Shown here: positions 1 through 5,576 of the stretch, piece by piece
How the letters are laid out: each line of letters starts with the position of its first letter
How positions within the stretch are numbered: position 1 is the stretch's first letter
Assembly: GCA_003557565.1 (NCBI GenBank)
Contig: PWOG01000197.1
Coordinates: forward strand, 1-7,443
Direction of reading: 5' to 3'
DNA: 7,443 nt
Source of the DNA: Desulfobulbaceae bacterium
Lineage (GTDB): Bacteria > Desulfobacterota > Desulfobulbia > Desulfobulbales > Desulfurivibrionaceae
Position numbers and translations under genes: made by a program
The notes under the pieces: generated by a model
What the model was told of the DNA's origin: nothing
Seen by the model: the letters and a program-made list of their open reading frames with translations, nothing else
The model's database searches: none

Positions 1-1111
1 CCTCCAGTCGGGCTTCCTCTTCCCGGGCCCTTCCGGCGGCCTCCTGGATCCCGCCGACCTGCCGCATCCCCTGGAACGGGCTCCAGGACAGGAAGATCCC
101 CACGGTCAGGTCCGGGCCGCCTCCGAGGAAACGCTCCTCGTCCAGCCACACGTAGGAGCCGAAGGCGTTCAGCCGGGGCCAGAGGGCCGCCCGTGCCCGT
201 CGTCGGCCGAAGTCGGAGGCCTCCCGGGCACGGAGCTGGGCCTCCACATCGGCGCGGCGGGAAATGCCCTGGAGCGCCTCGTCGAGGTCGGGAAGGGGGG
301 GTAGGAGGCCCAGCGCCGCTTCCTCGACAGGATCGATGGGGACCGGGAGGTCCAAGAGACGCTGGAGGGCGACCTGCGACGCCACCGAGTCGGCATGGGC
401 TACGGCGAGCTCCCCCTGCACTTCCGCCATCTCCACGCGGGCGCTCAGGATGTCCAGACGAGGGGCCAATCCCTCCCGATGCAGTCCCTCCGCCTCCCGT
501 ACGGCCTCCCGGGCCGCCTCCAGCCCCCGACCCAAGGCTTCCAGGCGTTCCCGTGCCAGGCGCGCATCGAGATAGGCTTCCAGAAGGGCAAACTCCATCG
601 CCTCGTGCACCCGCTGACTCGTGCGGTCCACAGCCTCCACCATGATCCGGGCCTCCCTCCGGGCGAACCACCCGCCCACGTTCACCAGGGGCTGCTGCAG
701 GCGGATCGCCGTGACCCGTAGGTCCAGATCACCGCGGGGCGGCGTGGGGTCCGTCGGGTCTCCTGGATCCTGATGTCCCTGCCTGGGAAGCCGGGATCCG
801 TTCCTTCCAGGATCCAGCAGGCCCTGGATGGGGATGGACAGCCCGGTGTTCAGGTAGAAGGCGTCCAGGTCGATCCGGGGGAGGAAGGTGGAGAGGGTCT
901 GACGGGAGAGGGCTCGGCTCTGATCGACCCGGGCGCGCTGGACCTCCAGCTCGGGACTCCGGTCCAGGAGGAGGGCCCGCGCTTCCGCGAAGGTGAGCGG
1001 GCGCACGGAGTCAGCGGCCTGACCCTGGATGGGACCGGGTGACAGGGGAAGGAGGAGGATCCAGGACCAGCGCGCGGCCCCAGCGATCCAGGGCGTGCCT
1101 CGGGTCATCAT
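1..1111 (-). CDS. TolC-family outer-membrane efflux protein, 3' end cut by window edge
   Basis: The frame is open from ATG 1111-1109 to the window edge, giving 370 residues; the C-terminus is missing, probably 60-90 residues. An adjacent in-frame ATG lies at 1108. An AGAGGAAGAG purine tract about 7 nt upstream supports the start. Residues 1-32 look like a signal peptide (hydrophobic WILLLPLSP, likely cut near GQA/ADS). LTFAEARALLLDRSPELEVQRA (39-60) is the usual opening of TolC-family proteins; long Ala/Arg/Glu coiled-coil helices follow at about 150-255 and 275-310, with HREGLAPRLDILSARVEMA (211-229) matching the family's 'G-x-x-x-x-x-D-x-L-x-A' helix. GGPDLTVGIFLSWSPF (331-346) is the second beta-strand pair. 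A Pro/Gly/Asp-rich insert at about 101-128 sits where an extracellular loop is expected. The family forms trimeric outer-membrane exit ducts for RND, ABC or MFS pumps. No pump gene is visible, so the substrate is unknown. It follows the barrel gene by 48 nt and is probably co-transcribed. Confidence 0.9.
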   Translation of the reverse strand, partial: MMTRGTPWIAGAARWSWILLLPLSPGPIQGQAADSVRPLTFAEARALLLDRSPELEVQRARVDQSRALSRQTLSTFLPRIDLDAFYLNTGLSIPIQGLLDPGRNGSRLPRQGHQDPGDPTDPTPPRGDLDLRVTAIRLQQPLVNVGGWFARREARIMVEAVDRTSQRVHEAMEFALLEAYLDARLARERLEALGRGLEAAREAVREAEGLHREGLAPRLDILSARVEMAEVQGELAVAHADSVASQVALQRLLDLPVPIDPVEEAALGLLPPLPDLDEALQGISRRADVEAQLRAREASDFGRRRARAALWPRLNAFGSYVWLDEERFLGGGPDLTVGIFLSWSPFQGMRQVGGIQEAAGRAREEEARLE

Positions 1112-1152
1112 GAAGGTTCTCTTCCTCTTCCGATGGGACCGTGTCGATGCCG

Positions 1153-1168
1153 GGGGGCCTCAGCCCCC
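1153..1168 (-). other. Small hairpin over the stop codon of the barrel gene
   Basis: GGGGGC (1153-1158) pairs with GCCCCC (1163-1168) around a 4-base loop, and the TGA stop of the upstream gene lies in that loop (1160-1162). No T-run follows on the minus strand, and the tolC-like gene starts 48 nt further on. It may act as a weak attenuator or an RNA-processing/stability element between the two genes rather than a full terminator. Confidence 0.35.
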
Positions 1169-1921
1169 TCCACCCAGGAAGGTCAGGGGGGTCGTGAACT
1201 CGAAGCCCCACAGCACATCCCCGTTTCCCCGGGAGCTTCCCTGGAGGGTGGCGCTGGGGGTGTTGGTGGCCTGGATGGAGAAGGTGTGGGGGCTCCTGGG
1301 GATCTGGAGTTGCAGTCCGGCCCCCAAAGCCACCTCCTCCCCATCGGAGCGGTTCTGGAGGGACACCACGTCTCCTGCGAAGGCCACCGATTCGCTCACA
1401 CGGACCAGCATTCCGCCCCCGAGGGCGAACCGGAGGTCACTGGTGTCGTAGGCTTCCGTGAAGGTCCGCACGGTTCCCAGGAGCTGGGCGTTGGCCAGTG
1501 GCACCGTCAGCGACACCTCTCCGTCCCCGCTCCGGGCGGCGGTGTTCCACCCTCCCGCCAAGGCCAGCCCGAAGGGGGTCTCCTCCCCTGCCGTCAGGGG
1601 TGCCCATCGGACGAAGAGTTCCCACTCGTTGCTCTCCACCACCTCGGAGCTGCTGGCGTACTGGACGCCGAGGAGCACGTTCTCGTGGGCCGGGACTCCC
1701 AGGAGGAAGGTGGGAGAGGCGATGAGTCTTCGTTCATCCCCGATCTCCATGCGGCTCATGCGGTGGTTGAAGTGGAACCGCACCTGATCCCCGATCCACC
1801 CGTCGTGGACGTTGGGAGTCCGCTCGAGGACGGACTGCGCCTGAATGGCTGACGGAAGGCCGACGGCAGCGGAGAGGAGAAGCGCGGCACCGAGGGTGAC
1901 GGGGCGTCCTGGGGTCTTCAT
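1160..1921 (-). CDS. Exported beta-barrel protein, DUF5777-like
   Basis: This 253-residue protein starts at ATG 1921-1919 rather than the in-frame ATG at 1945, because GGAG lies 8 nt upstream of 1921 and the signal peptide then begins at once with MKTPGRP. Residues 8-28 form the hydrophobic core, with likely cleavage at IQA/QSV. The rest is alternating short beta-strands with no long helix: VRFHFNHRM (47-55), TFLLGVPAHENVLLGVQYAS (71-90), WELFVRWAPL (100-109), FSIQATNT (214-221) and LWGFEFTTPLTF (237-248). The order (early R-F-x-x-N-H-R strand, a 'G-V-Q-Y-A-S-S' strand, 'Q-x-T-N-T', then W-G-F near the end) fits my memory of DUF5777 outer-membrane barrels, often found beside cytochrome or YceI-like genes in Bacteroidota and Gemmatimonadota; I could not verify this. 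Four glycines follow the last strand instead of a terminal aromatic. It is the first gene of an operon with the TolC-like gene. Function unknown; probably outer membrane. Confidence 0.75.
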   Translation of the reverse strand: MKTPGRPVTLGAALLLSAAVGLPSAIQAQSVLERTPNVHDGWIGDQVRFHFNHRMSRMEIGDERRLIASPTFLLGVPAHENVLLGVQYASSSEVVESNEWELFVRWAPLTAGEETPFGLALAGGWNTAARSGDGEVSLTVPLANAQLLGTVRTFTEAYDTSDLRFALGGGMLVRVSESVAFAGDVVSLQNRSDGEEVALGAGLQLQIPRSPHTFSIQATNTPSATLQGSSRGNGDVLWGFEFTTPLTFLGGGG

Positions 1922-1944
1922 CGTTTCAGCTCCGGGCGTGGGCA

Positions 1945-1965
1945 ACGGAATTGAAATGGTTCCGT
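1945..1965. promoter_or_regulatory. Inverted repeat ACGGAA-N9-TTCCGT, operator candidate
   Basis: Six-base perfect arms ACGGAA (1945-1950) and TTCCGT (1960-1965) flank an AT-rich 9-base spacer, TTGAAATGG. The centre is 34 bp upstream of the barrel-gene start, a normal operator position. Arm spacing of about 15 bp centre to centre, with an AT-rich middle, suits a dimeric regulator; no regulator is identified. Confidence 0.35.
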
Positions 1966-2041
1966 GCGGGATCTCCGCCGTTCCTGCGGCCGAGACCCTT
2001 CAATACGCAACACCCGTACCGGGCTCCAGCCCTCCCCACCG

Positions 2042-2118
2042 CCGGAACCCTCATGGCGGCCCATGCATTTTCCAGATGGAGACCGGAGGATCCCCTCAGG
2101 GCTCCCCGGAACCCTCAT
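2042..2118 (+). repeat. 13-bp direct repeat CCGGAACCCTCAT, two copies
   Basis: Identical copies lie at 2042-2054 and 2106-2118, 64 bp apart, upstream of the plus-strand membrane-protein gene. The second copy ends 19 bp before its ATG. A partial relative, CCGGAGGATCCCCTCA, lies between them near 2084-2099. They may be regulator binding sites or a small local duplication. Confidence 0.5.
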
Positions 2119-2137
2119 CTCCCAATCTGGAGGAACC

Positions 2138-2611
2138 ATGCAGCTCAAGAACTGGAACATGGTCATCGCAGCCGGGATCGCCGGGATCCTGGGGACCATC
2201 GTCTTCGATGTCCTGGGACTGCTCTTCATGGGCGCCTGGGACGTGCCCAACGCCCTGGCCGGAATGCTGGAGACCGGCCTGGCCATGGGAGCCCTCTTCC
2301 ACTACGGGATCGGGATCACCCTGGCGGTGATCTTCGCGGCCCTGATCCCCCTCTTCCCAGGACCCCTCTGGGCGAAGGGTGCCACCTTCATGACGGTGCA
2401 GACGGTCCTGGGTGTCTGGCTCTTCATGATGCCCATGATGGGGATGGGGATCGCCGGGGTGGAGTCGCCCATGGGGATCATGCTCGGCCTGGGCTCCCTG
2501 GTCCGCCACTGGGCCTTCGGGATCGTGGCCGGGGTCGCGTACGGACAACTCGTCCCCCGCTTCGCCGAAGGGGCAGTGCGGAAGCCCCGGGGGGAGCGGG
2601 TGACGGCCTGA
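2138..2611 (+). CDS. Small four-helix integral membrane protein, uncharacterised
   Basis: The ATG at 2138 is chosen over the upstream in-frame ATG at 1964 because GGAGG (2129-2133) sits just before it and the hydrophobic sequence begins directly after; residues read from 1964 would be Pro/Arg-rich nonsense across the control region. The product has 157 residues with four hydrophobic spans at about 7-31, 43-73, 81-106 and 111-140. The C-terminal 17 residues (RFAEGAVRKPRGERVTA) are hydrophilic and basic, so probably cytoplasmic. The third span is methionine-rich (FMMPMMGMGI, 96-105), and H55, H124 and E45 are polar residues within or next to membrane spans. It resembles small DUF6789-type membrane proteins as I remember them; this is unverified and no function follows from it. 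It is divergent from the barrel/TolC operon, sharing its control region. A strong hairpin 39 nt after the stop probably ends its transcript. Confidence 0.8.
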   Translation: MQLKNWNMVIAAGIAGILGTIVFDVLGLLFMGAWDVPNALAGMLETGLAMGALFHYGIGITLAVIFAALIPLFPGPLWAKGATFMTVQTVLGVWLFMMPMMGMGIAGVESPMGIMLGLGSLVRHWAFGIVAGVAYGQLVPRFAEGAVRKPRGERVTA

Positions 2612-2649
2612 CCCTGGGGCGCCTGCGCGGTCGCCGGCGGTCCGGAGGA

Positions 2650-2676
2650 GGGGCCGCGGTGGCCGCGCAAGGCCCC
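2650..2676 (+). terminator. Hairpin downstream of membrane-protein gene
   Basis: GGGGCC (2650-2655) pairs with GGCCCC (2671-2676), enclosing a second stem GCGG/CCGC (2656-2659 / 2663-2666) with loop TGG and a 4-base bulge GCAA. The sequence that follows is a C/T-rich tract without a clean T-run. It lies 39 nt after the stop codon, which suggests a terminator or 3'-end stabiliser for 2138-2611. Confidence 0.4.
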
Positions 2677-2825
2677 CTCTCCGTGGTCCCTCTACCTCTT
2701 CAACGGCCTGTTACGTCGCCGACAGGCCCTTCATGGTGGCCCGACCCCTCGAAGCGACCCTCCTTCCTCCATCTTGCCGCCCCTCACCTCCACCACCCGG
2801 GCTTCCCACTCGTACTTGAGGAGAC

Positions 2826-2856
2826 GGGCAAACCCGCCGCACCGGCGGGCTTGCCT
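2826..2856. terminator. Strong stem-loop, possible bidirectional terminator
   Basis: CCCGCCG (2833-2839) and CGGCGGG (2843-2849) pair around the loop CAC. After an A/C mismatch the stem continues with GGCAA (2827-2831) against TTGCC (2851-2855) and a closing G-T. The 'AA-CCCGCCG-loop-CGGCGGG-TT' arrangement is like a rho-independent terminator but the flanking T-run is very short. It lies 215 nt after the membrane-protein stop and 117 nt before the FeoA-like gene. Confidence 0.4.
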
Positions 2857-2972
2857 CCGGATCCATCCTAATCTCTATCCCCGGTACCCCTCCCGGCGGA
2901 TTACCGAGAGGTACCTGCAGGTGTCAGCTTTCGATGACCCCCAGAGATGCTCTCTTCGACAAAGGAGGTCCC

Positions 2973-3230
2973 ATGGATGCAGCGTTGCAGTGGCCCTGGA
3001 GCCGAAGTCTTGCTCTTGCCCCCGTGGATCGGACGGTCCGGGTGGAAACGATCCTGTTCGGAACGGTGAAGGACTACTGCTCCAACCGCGGCATCCAGCC
3101 GGGGACCGTGCTCGTCTGCCGGGAGCATGGGGAGGAGTGGTTGGACTTGGACCTTCCCACCGGAACGGCGATGAGACTCCCCCGGCACTACGCCTGGTTC
3201 GTCTCCGTGGACCGGTCGTCCTCCCACTGA
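2973..3230 (+). CDS. 85-residue FeoA/SH3-like small protein, uncharacterised
   Basis: The ATG at 2973 is preceded by an excellent AAAGGAGG (2961-2968) with a 4-nt gap, so it is preferred to the ATG at 2934. After a short variable N-terminus (1-20), residues 21-80 read as a compact all-beta unit: VRVETILFGTVKDYCSNRG, IQPGTVLVCR (41-50), EWLDLDLPTG (55-64) and AMRLPRHYAWFVSVD (66-80). The pattern 'tV-x-x-x-C-x-x-x-G-I-x-x-G-T/D-x-x-x-C' followed by 'L-P-x-x-x-A-x-F-V-x-V' resembles FeoA-like SH3-barrel domains, which bind partner proteins or metals; similarity is judged by eye. C36 and C49 could matter. No transmembrane segment or signal peptide. It appears monocistronic and convergent with the KaiC cassette, with no feoB nearby. 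I cannot assign a function. Confidence 0.8.
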   Translation: MDAALQWPWSRSLALAPVDRTVRVETILFGTVKDYCSNRGIQPGTVLVCREHGEEWLDLDLPTGTAMRLPRHYAWFVSVDRSSSH

Positions 3231-3235
3231 TCCGC

Positions 3236-3249
3236 AGCCCCTGGGGGCT
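3236..3249. terminator. GC hairpin just after the FeoA-like gene
   Basis: AGCCCC (3236-3241) and GGGGCT (3244-3249) are separated by two bases, so the practical hairpin is AGCCC/GGGCT with loop CTGG. It begins 6 nt after the stop codon at 3228-3230 in a convergent intergenic region. No T-run follows, so termination strength is uncertain. Confidence 0.35.
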
Positions 3250-3278
3250 CCCACCGGCGGAGGGACCGGAGACGCGCT

Positions 3279-3296
3279 CCCGGGCAGCTGTCCGGG
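3279..3296. terminator. Near-palindromic hairpin between convergent genes
   Basis: CCCGGGCA (3279-3286) and TGTCCGGG (3289-3296) form an 18-bp near-palindrome with one G-T position, located between the convergent FeoA-like and LuxR-type genes. A symmetric hairpin here could end transcription from both sides. The short CTTGGGG that follows on the plus strand is not a real T-run. Confidence 0.4.
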
Positions 3297-3345
3297 CTTG
3301 GGGATGGGGGGTGTGTCGGTGTGGGAACCACCGGAGAGCGGTCCG

Positions 3346-4020
3346 CTACCCCTCCCCCCCGGAACCCGCCCGGGCCAGGATGAGGAGATCCCGTGCCTCC
3401 TCTCGGCTGCCCACTCCCAGCTTCCTCATGATGGCATGCACATGAGTCTTCACGGTGCCCACCCCGATGAAGAGCCGCCGCGCGATTTCCTTGTTGGAGA
3501 GCTGTTTCCCCAGGAGCTCCAGGATCTCCTCCTCCCGCTGGGTGAGGGTGGACAGAGAGGAGAGGTCGAATCCCTTTCCGTCCAGCATCCGGTTCAGGAG
3601 GTGGAGCTTCTGGATCAGCCGGTACGCCGTCCGAGGGGAGATCAGCACCTCTTCCCGGGCCAGGAGGCGGAGGACCAGGAGGAGCCCCGCGAGGGATAGC
3701 TCCTCCGTGAGGTAGCCGTCCACGCCGGCTTCCAGATAGCTGAGGATGACGCCGTGGTTCTCCGGAAGCCCGGTCACCACCAGCCGGGGAGCCTCCTCCT
3801 CGCCTCGGAAGGTGCGCGCCAGCCCCAGGACCGAGGCCCCGTCGGAGCGGGCGCTCCCCACCACCACATCCACCTCCACTCCCGGTTTGCCCAGGAGATG
3901 GAGCGCCTCCTCCGGGGAGACGGCGGTGTGGGCGGCCGTCACGTCCTCCGCTGCGGAGAGGGCCGCCGCGATCCCTTCGCAGGTGGCCCGGTCCCGGTCC
4001 AGGACGAGGACGCGGATCAC
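3346..4020 (-). CDS. LuxR/NarL-type regulator with degenerate (pseudo-)receiver domain
   Basis: The GTG start at 4020-4018 overlaps the KaiC stop (GTGA, 4 bases) with GAGG 7 nt upstream; upstream in-frame ATGs fall inside the KaiC tail and are rejected. The product has 224 residues. Residues 2-120 follow a receiver fold: IRVLVLDRDRATCEGIAAAL keeps acidic D8 and D10, and RLVVTG keeps T83. The phosphoacceptor region reads VDVVVGSARSDG (50-61), with G/S where 'LLDLxMP' has Asp, and the conserved Lys after 'GYL' is replaced (GYLTEE, 102-107; E106). Residues 156-210 are a complete LuxR helix-turn-helix: LTQREEEILELL, LSNKEIARRLFIGVGTVKTHVHAIMRKLGV. It should therefore bind DNA but cannot be phosphorylated in the usual way. 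It is the last gene of the coupled cassette, so KaiC or the first protein is the likely controlling partner (inference). Confidence 0.9.
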   Translation of the reverse strand: MIRVLVLDRDRATCEGIAAALSAAEDVTAAHTAVSPEEALHLLGKPGVEVDVVVGSARSDGASVLGLARTFRGEEEAPRLVVTGLPENHGVILSYLEAGVDGYLTEELSLAGLLLVLRLLAREEVLISPRTAYRLIQKLHLLNRMLDGKGFDLSSLSTLTQREEEILELLGKQLSNKEIARRLFIGVGTVKTHVHAIMRKLGVGSREEARDLLILARAGSGGEG

Positions 4021-5576
4021 GCCCCAGCCTCGCGGGGATCCTGCGGTGGATATTCGTCCCCGCCGTCCTCCTCCATCTCCCCCCACTCCCCGTTGCCCCG
4101 GCTCCGCTCCCCCGTCATCGTGGGGACGCCGGTGAGGATCCCCTGGAGATTCTTGAGGGGCTCTCCCACGACCAGCCCCCTCTTGGTGATGCCGTACCGG
4201 TGGAAGGCCCGGCTGTGGGCGCTCCTCCGCATCTTGACCACGGAGAGGACCTTCTCAAGGGTTCCCTCGATCTCCACGTAGCGCTGGACGACCACGTCGT
4301 CGGCCAGGTAGGAGGTGTTGTTGGGAGTCAACTTGAAGGTTGAGCCGTCCTGCCTCATCTCCACCGTGATGAGGACGGTCACTCCTCCGTCGGTGAGGGC
4401 CTCGATCAGCCGGCGGAGGGAGTGTCGGAGGAGAACCACCTCCTCGGCGCCGATGGCGGAGCTCTCGAGGCCGCTCAGGGAATCGATGACCACCCGGGCC
4501 CCACCCAGCTCGGTCGCCGCGTCCCGGATCTCCTCGAAGACCTCGTCCAGGCCCAGGTCCAGCGGTACCCGGCGGAGGATCGCCACCCTCCCGTCGCCCC
4601 GGTGGGCCTCGATGTCACACCCCAGGGCGGCGGCCCGGGCGACGTACCGGGCCACGCTCTCTTCGAAGAGGACGATGACCACCCCCTCCCCGGCGTCCAG
4701 CCCGGCCTTGGCGAACTGCATCCCCAGGACCGATTTCCCCGAGCCCGAGGGGCCGGAGACGATGACGGCGTCACCGGGAACCACCCCTCCCCCCATGATC
4801 CCGTCCAGCCCCGGGACCCCGGTGCTCATCCGAGGCCCGCCCCCCGGGGAGAGGTCCACCTCGGGGAGGGGACGGATCAGGCGGGGATAGACCCGGAGGC
4901 CACCCTTCCCGATACGGTAGAGGTGCTGGCCGGGAAGCTCCTCCCCGCCCCGCAGCTTCCCCACCTCCACCTTCCGCAGCCGGCTGTCATGCTGCCGGAC
5001 GTTCCGGAGCCACAGGATCACGTCGGCCACCGTGAACACGGGGTCATCCTGGAGATCGGAGTCCCCGAATTCCCCGAGGAGGAAGGTGGTGGCCTCCCAG
5101 CTGGTCATCCGGTTGGAGAGTTCGTGGATGAAGCGGTCCATTTGGCGGGCGGGCCGCCTCCGGTCCATTCCCGTGGCGCTGAGGACCGAACTGAAGGAAT
5201 CCACCACCACCACCCCGGGCTCCAGTTCCTCCACCTCGGCGAGGATGGCGTCCAGCACCCCTTCCAGATCACCCCCCAGCGTCTCGCGGGCGAAGTTTCG
5301 GAAGTGGACGGCGCTCCCCACCTTCTCCACCTCGAAGAAGTCGAACTGTTGCTGGTAGCGGAGCATCTTGAGGGGGGGCTCCCCCACCACCGTGCAGTAG
5401 AGTGCCGGTCGCTCCACCGTGCCGTTGGCGAAGGCGATCTGATGGCCCAGGGTTGTCTTGCCACTTCCCTGACCCCCTCCCACGACGGTGAAGGAGAGCT
5501 CCGGGAGGCCTCCGCCCAGGATGGCATCGAGGCCCGGAACGCCGGTCTGCATCAGGGTGATCTTCGGCATCTTCAT
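4017..5576 (-). CDS. kaiC: Two-domain KaiC-family ATPase
   Basis: This 519-residue protein has the length and two-domain plan of KaiC. Domain 1 opens with TGVPGLDAILGGGLP (11-25), Walker A GGGQGSGKTT (33-42, K40) and Walker B GVVVVDSFSS (121-130, D126). Domain 2 opens with STGVPGLDGIMGGG (251-264), Walker A SGPSGSGKS (274-282, K281), the catalytic pair FEES (E305, E306) and Walker B VVIDSLSG (362-369). In domain 1 the Glu pair is replaced by VVGEPP (63-68). At the KaiC autophosphorylation site, NNTSYLADD (419-427) keeps Ser (S422) but has Tyr (Y423) for Thr432. QRYVEIEG...VVKMR (431-450) is the usual C-terminal KaiC strand. The tail (488-519) is acidic and family-atypical. ATG 5576 forms an ATGA overlap with the upstream gene; ATG 5570 (MPKI) has better spacing from GGTGGGG, so the start may be two codons later. 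RecA-like hexamer expected. No kaiA or kaiB nearby: probably a signalling KaiC homologue, not a proven clock. Confidence 0.93.
   Translation of the reverse strand: MKMPKITLMQTGVPGLDAILGGGLPELSFTVVGGGQGSGKTTLGHQIAFANGTVERPALYCTVVGEPPLKMLRYQQQFDFFEVEKVGSAVHFRNFARETLGGDLEGVLDAILAEVEELEPGVVVVDSFSSVLSATGMDRRRPARQMDRFIHELSNRMTSWEATTFLLGEFGDSDLQDDPVFTVADVILWLRNVRQHDSRLRKVEVGKLRGGEELPGQHLYRIGKGGLRVYPRLIRPLPEVDLSPGGGPRMSTGVPGLDGIMGGGVVPGDAVIVSGPSGSGKSVLGMQFAKAGLDAGEGVVIVLFEESVARYVARAAALGCDIEAHRGDGRVAILRRVPLDLGLDEVFEEIRDAATELGGARVVIDSLSGLESSAIGAEEVVLLRHSLRRLIEALTDGGVTVLITVEMRQDGSTFKLTPNNTSYLADDVVVQRYVEIEGTLEKVLSVVKMRRSAHSRAFHRYGITKRGLVVGEPLKNLQGILTGVPTMTGERSRGNGEWGEMEEDGGDEYPPQDPREAGA

Larger units (their letters stand above)
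1922..2137. promoter_or_regulatory. Divergent control region between barrel operon and membrane-protein gene
   Basis: These 216 bp separate two divergently transcribed genes and must hold both promoters. I find no convincing -35/-10 pair in either direction. TTGAAA at 1951-1956 resembles a -35 but has no -10 at the right distance. The region is slightly less GC-rich around 1945-2015 than the genes. It contains the inverted repeat at 1945-1965 and the two direct-repeat copies listed separately. The ribosome binding site of the plus-strand gene is GGAGG at 2129-2133. Confidence 0.5.
2612..2972. other. 361-bp intergenic stretch with two hairpins, no gene seen
   Basis: Between the membrane-protein stop and the FeoA-like start I find no open frame with both a ribosome binding site and sensible composition. 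The first part (2650-2676) and the middle (2826-2856) hold hairpins given separately. The last 100 bases contain GGTACC twice (2883-2888, 2910-2915), the second overlapping the palindrome ACCTGCAGGT (2913-2922), 51 bp upstream of the FeoA-like gene. I find no good promoter hexamers; TTGCCT at 2851-2856 has only poor -10 partners. Confidence 0.5.

Noticed and set aside
1133..1852. 239-codon plus-strand open frame opposite the beta-barrel gene.
   Set aside because: Its product is Gly/Glu/Pro-rich without family features, while the minus strand encodes a signal peptide and regular beta-strands with a good ribosome binding site.
1951..1980. TTGAAA as a plus-strand -35 for the membrane-protein gene.
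   Set aside because: The position 17 bases later reads TCCGCC, nothing like a -10, and it lies within the inverted repeat.
2096..2548. 150-codon minus-strand open frame opposite the membrane-protein gene.
   Set aside because: The His/Gly/Asp-rich product mirrors the Met/Val/Ile codons of the plus-strand gene, which has four hydrophobic spans and a Shine-Dalgarno.
2824..2862. Resemblance of GGGCAAACC...GCCTCCGG to a cyclic di-GMP (GEMM-I) riboswitch.
   Set aside because: The conserved GGGACGCAAAGCC segment and the GNRA tetraloop of the first helix are absent; the similarity is limited to a few bases on a plain hairpin.
1951..2871. 306-codon plus-strand frame spanning the membrane-protein gene and the gap after it.
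   Set aside because: Out of frame with the supported gene, with no ribosome binding site and a His/Arg/Pro-rich composition.
3346..4086. Longer N-terminal start (ATG 4086) for the LuxR-type regulator.
   Set aside because: The extra 22 residues are Gly/Arg-rich, overlap the KaiC tail by 70 bases and precede the natural first receiver strand; GTG 4020 gives the typical 4-base overlap and a GAGG ribosome binding site.
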